Origin: Dipylidium caninum | Lineage: Eukaryota > Platyhelminthes > Cestoda > Cyclophyllidea > Dipylidiidae | Direction of reading: 5' to 3' | Length of the DNA stretch: 64,000 bases | NCBI GenBank assembly: GCA_017562135.1 | Contig: QEYB01000180.1 | Span: 1 to 64,000, forward strand | Shown here: positions 61,501-64,000 of the stretch, in pieces | Layout: each line of letters begins with the position of its first letter | How positions within the stretch are numbered: the stretch's first letter is position 1 | The notes under the pieces: generated by a model | Databases searched by the model: none | Seen by the model: the letters and a program-made list of their open reading frames with translations, nothing else | Told to the model about the DNA's origin: nothing | Translations under genes and position numbers: made by a program

Positions 61501-63662
61501 TCCCGAAGTCGCGAGAATAACGGGAAGGAAACCGCGGCCAAAGTGGGCAGCCTCAAGAAGCGTTCGCTGAAAGTCTGAGGTGTACCCAGGGGCGCAGTGA
61601 GCTGCAGCGTTTAGACAGGCAGAGACAGCATCATGCATGTGACTCGCTGAGTAAATAGGTCGGAGAAATTCGTGCGCTCGACCAGAGCCTGCCTCCCATT
61701 CACGGTAGGCGGATAGCAAAAGAACTGCCGGGTTTGACGCTCCAATGCGGCCCAAACACTCTAGCTCCTGGGGAACCCGCTGAATGATCTCGTAGCTTGT
61801 CGGTGTTAGTATTCGTAGACCGTCTACCTATATGTGACCCAAAAAAACTTATCCAACAATTAAAATTAGCATTAAGTATATGATATAAATGGTAAAAGCC
61901 AAGATATAAAACGCATTGGGGAGCAAAAGTCTAGCATTAGATTTCATTACATGAATAGAAGAAAATTAAAAAAATCTTTGAAAAAAAAGCTATCAAGAAC
62001 GATTTACATTTTGAATAATAACAGTACCAAATAAAGTGCTGCGAAAAAAATACCCCAACTACTAAAACCGTCTCCTCCAGGAAGGTGAAAACTCTGAGAT
62101 AACGCATTAAAGGACGAGTGTCTACCGATAAATGAGGAATATTTTGATGAGATGCTGCCAATAAGACATAGTGGGTGAGGAAGTTTTCACGGAACGCTAA
62201 ATCAAGTAATCCAAGATGCAAATAATTGAGATATTAATGAATATGCTTAATTTTTAATATTTGAAGGCCTTTTAATAAGAGTTCACTAGCGTAATCAATG
62301 AAGTTTTTAATCAAGTAATTAGTACGCAGTATGAAACAGCATCTGACTCGCCTCATTTTGGATATGTACAAACGAAGGATAAAAGAACTCGTAAACGTTT
62401 TCCTCTAGATTAACAATAACAACGGAATTCTGCCACTGCAACGCAACGGTTGAGCAGTCAAGCCAGGCGATGGAGGAAGGGAGGATAGAGAGATGGCTGC
62501 CGCTGCCGCTGCCCCCGACCCCCAGAGCCGCGACACGCCCAGAGAAGACGAGTTCCATGCGTGCATCAAGGACGGCACCTAGATTAGCAACGCGCAGTAC
62601 GCCGCTATCTAGATAGAAGGCCACCAATTCCTCGTTAGGTGAGATGGCCATCTTATGGTAAGTCGAAAAGGGACTCTGGCGATCTCGATTCCGCACCTCA
62701 ATCTGAGCATTGAAAAAGCGCGAATGTTTAAGGCGAACAAGGCACATAAAAAGTAATAGAAACACTGGTAATAGACCACAGGGTCGAAAAAATAATAATA
62801 TTAGTTTAAATTTGATTCAATGATTAATACATCATCTTACAGATGTAAACCAATCAATTCAGCAAAAGGACAATTTTCTATTGCGTTAATATGAAAATTA
62901 ATATAAGCCTAAATAAGGTCACAAACCTTCCTGGCCTTCCCCACGCCCATGCAATGAATATCCTTATTTACACCCAAAAGGATCCACGGTCCCTTGAAAG
63001 CATCTAAGTCACCGAGAATTGGTGACTTGACTACCTGCCAAACAAACGCCCCATTCAGTAGAGGCACTTCACTGGATATGGCAAGGATTCGGGGGCGTTC
63101 CAAACTGGTAGCCACAAAGATTTGCGAGTTACTAAAGATAGCGGCCACTGCTGTTCGCTGTATGCATTACAAGCAAAAACAACTTACATTGTCATAAGAA
63201 AAGAACTTTGCATCAATTATTCGGGCATTTTCTGCATTTTTACCAAAACCGAAGCGACGATTGAAAGTTCCGTTTAAGTTTAGTATAGTCACATAACCGG
63301 ACGACTGAATCACGGCCAGTTCTTCTGAATCGGACCAAGACACGGCAACTGGAGGTGCATCTTTCCACTAAACAATCGTTGATATTATTGTGTGAATTTA
63401 CAAACCAAATTTTCAGCGAGAACTTTCCCGGAAGCAGTGGTAATAATGATAAGAGAATTGCCCGTTTGTTTGGGTTTTTGAAGGAAAGCAATTAGACCGC
63501 CTCGGTCGCCGACTGCGATGAAGAAGTCATCGAAGTTCTGTGACTTGGTAAAGGCAAGCTTGTAAAGAGTAAGCCTCCTAAAATGTGTGTGTTTGCAGAA
63601 TTGTCTCTTTACCTGTAATAATTTGGACCAAGGGCATACCAATCATCGCTCAGTTGCTTCAT
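58540..63662 (-). CDS. VPS16: Vacuolar protein sorting-associated protein 16 (VPS16)
   Basis: VPS16 is a core subunit of the HOPS and CORVET tethering complexes, which drive endosome-lysosome fusion. Twelve exons: 63662-63613, 63577-63406, 63367-63188, 63157-62927, 62702-62352, 61827-61460, 61334-61121, 60949-60359, 59534-59457, 59320-58958, 58886-58783 and 58678-58540. All phases close, giving 946 residues, against 839 in human. The start MKQLSDDWYALGPNYYR matches the human beginning. N-terminal beta-propeller strings include SWSDSEELAVIQSSGYVTIL and SPNEELVAFYLDSGVLRV. The C-terminal alpha-solenoid shows NPAVLLLSAYREWEAGS, LLSRLLARKHYPLAIELV, LAERLLELEPR, LARRYDL-type repeats, FKIPEKRVAYLRLVGLAL, and the end RATADHVGRIRAQLPS, close to human ATADKIQRARAQ. 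Introns 1-3 are 35, 38 and 30 bp; later ones are 71-824 bp. The intron after 62352 appears to use a GC donor. The donor at 60358 (AAG|GTCAAG) is weak and least certain. The ATG directly follows an AG acceptor. Confidence 0.95.
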
Positions 63663-64000
63663 CTAAAGCAGAGTGGAGTGAAAAGAGCTCGAAAACAAAA
63701 ACAGTAAACGACGGGATTGTTTTGTTCTGAAAATGTAGAAGTTTTGAGAAAATACAGGAACAACGAAAACATATATTAATATGTCAGTTTAAAAAGCACG
63801 GAGGCCCAGCAGAATTAAGCCTTCAGGAGACAAGAGGACAGACTAGGCGGTCTGAGTTTGTTTACGTAACTTGTGAAATATAAACTTATAGAAATGACTA
63901 ATTCAAGAGTCCTCAAAGAATAAGTGACAAGCAATATTAGTTGTCTGAACAGATGTTTCGTCCGCTACTCATAAAGGCAAAATAAGCTCAGTCTAGTCGC
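63663..64000. other. VPS16 upstream flank
   Basis: The region upstream of the VPS16 start on the minus strand. The only clear signal is the pyrimidine-rich acceptor CACTCTGCTTTAG ending directly at the ATG. No promoter element or second gene was recognised before the window ends. Confidence 0.5.

Noticed and set aside
61937..62221. Open frame inside a VPS16 intron
   Set aside because: It looks somewhat protein-like, but the flanking exons already join directly in alignment with homologues (HIQNE to VDGLRIL), so there is no place for it.

Overview
The window is animal nuclear DNA, most likely from a parasitic flatworm (Platyhelminthes, probably a cestode). This rests on: intron-split genes with animal-specific families (CPEB1-type translational regulator, RA-PH adaptor, PWWP2-like protein, VPS16, EMC3, mitochondrial ClpX); introns of only 28-38 bp clustered in short genes and at 5' gene ends beside kilobase introns; a decayed mariner element; and many microsatellites. 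There is no sign of bacterial operons, plasmids or CRISPR. The phylum is an inference; no species is claimed.

Layout. 1-11.46 kb: no recognisable gene, only weak exon candidates and a 27-bp tandem duplication. 11.46-14.68 kb: a compact head-to-head pair, EMC3 (minus; five exons separated by four micro-introns) and a PWWP2-like chromatin protein (plus; single long coding exon). 14.7-21.4 kb: gene-free, with (TG)n and (AC)n(AG)n tracts. 21.67-32.74 kb: a plus-strand RA-PH adaptor of the MIG-10/RIAM/lamellipodin type, about eleven exons, preceded by a double CCAAT promoter-like segment. 34.18-43.04 kb: mitochondrial ClpX (minus), whose 5' end was not found; its 3.1-kb intron carries a terminal-repeat-bounded mariner relic. 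46.68-51.98 kb: CPEB1/Orb (minus). 52-58.5 kb: no gene seen, but a 150-bp (TCC)50 tract beside a CpG-rich block. 58.54-63.66 kb: VPS16 (minus), complete in twelve exons.

The genes are unrelated housekeeping or developmental functions (membrane-protein insertion, chromatin, Rap/Ras-to-actin signalling, mitochondrial proteolysis, mRNA-specific translation, endolysosomal tethering); nothing suggests a functional cluster. Exon boundaries were set by hand from GT/AG sites, family alignment and phase; all junctions quoted keep the reading frame unless I say otherwise. The points most worth a second look are the very small introns in EMC3, the missing sensor-2 arginine in ClpX, the mariner relic with near-perfect ends, a stop-start overlap (TGATG) upstream of the PWWP gene, and two candidate mutually exclusive exon sets in the RA-PH adaptor gene.
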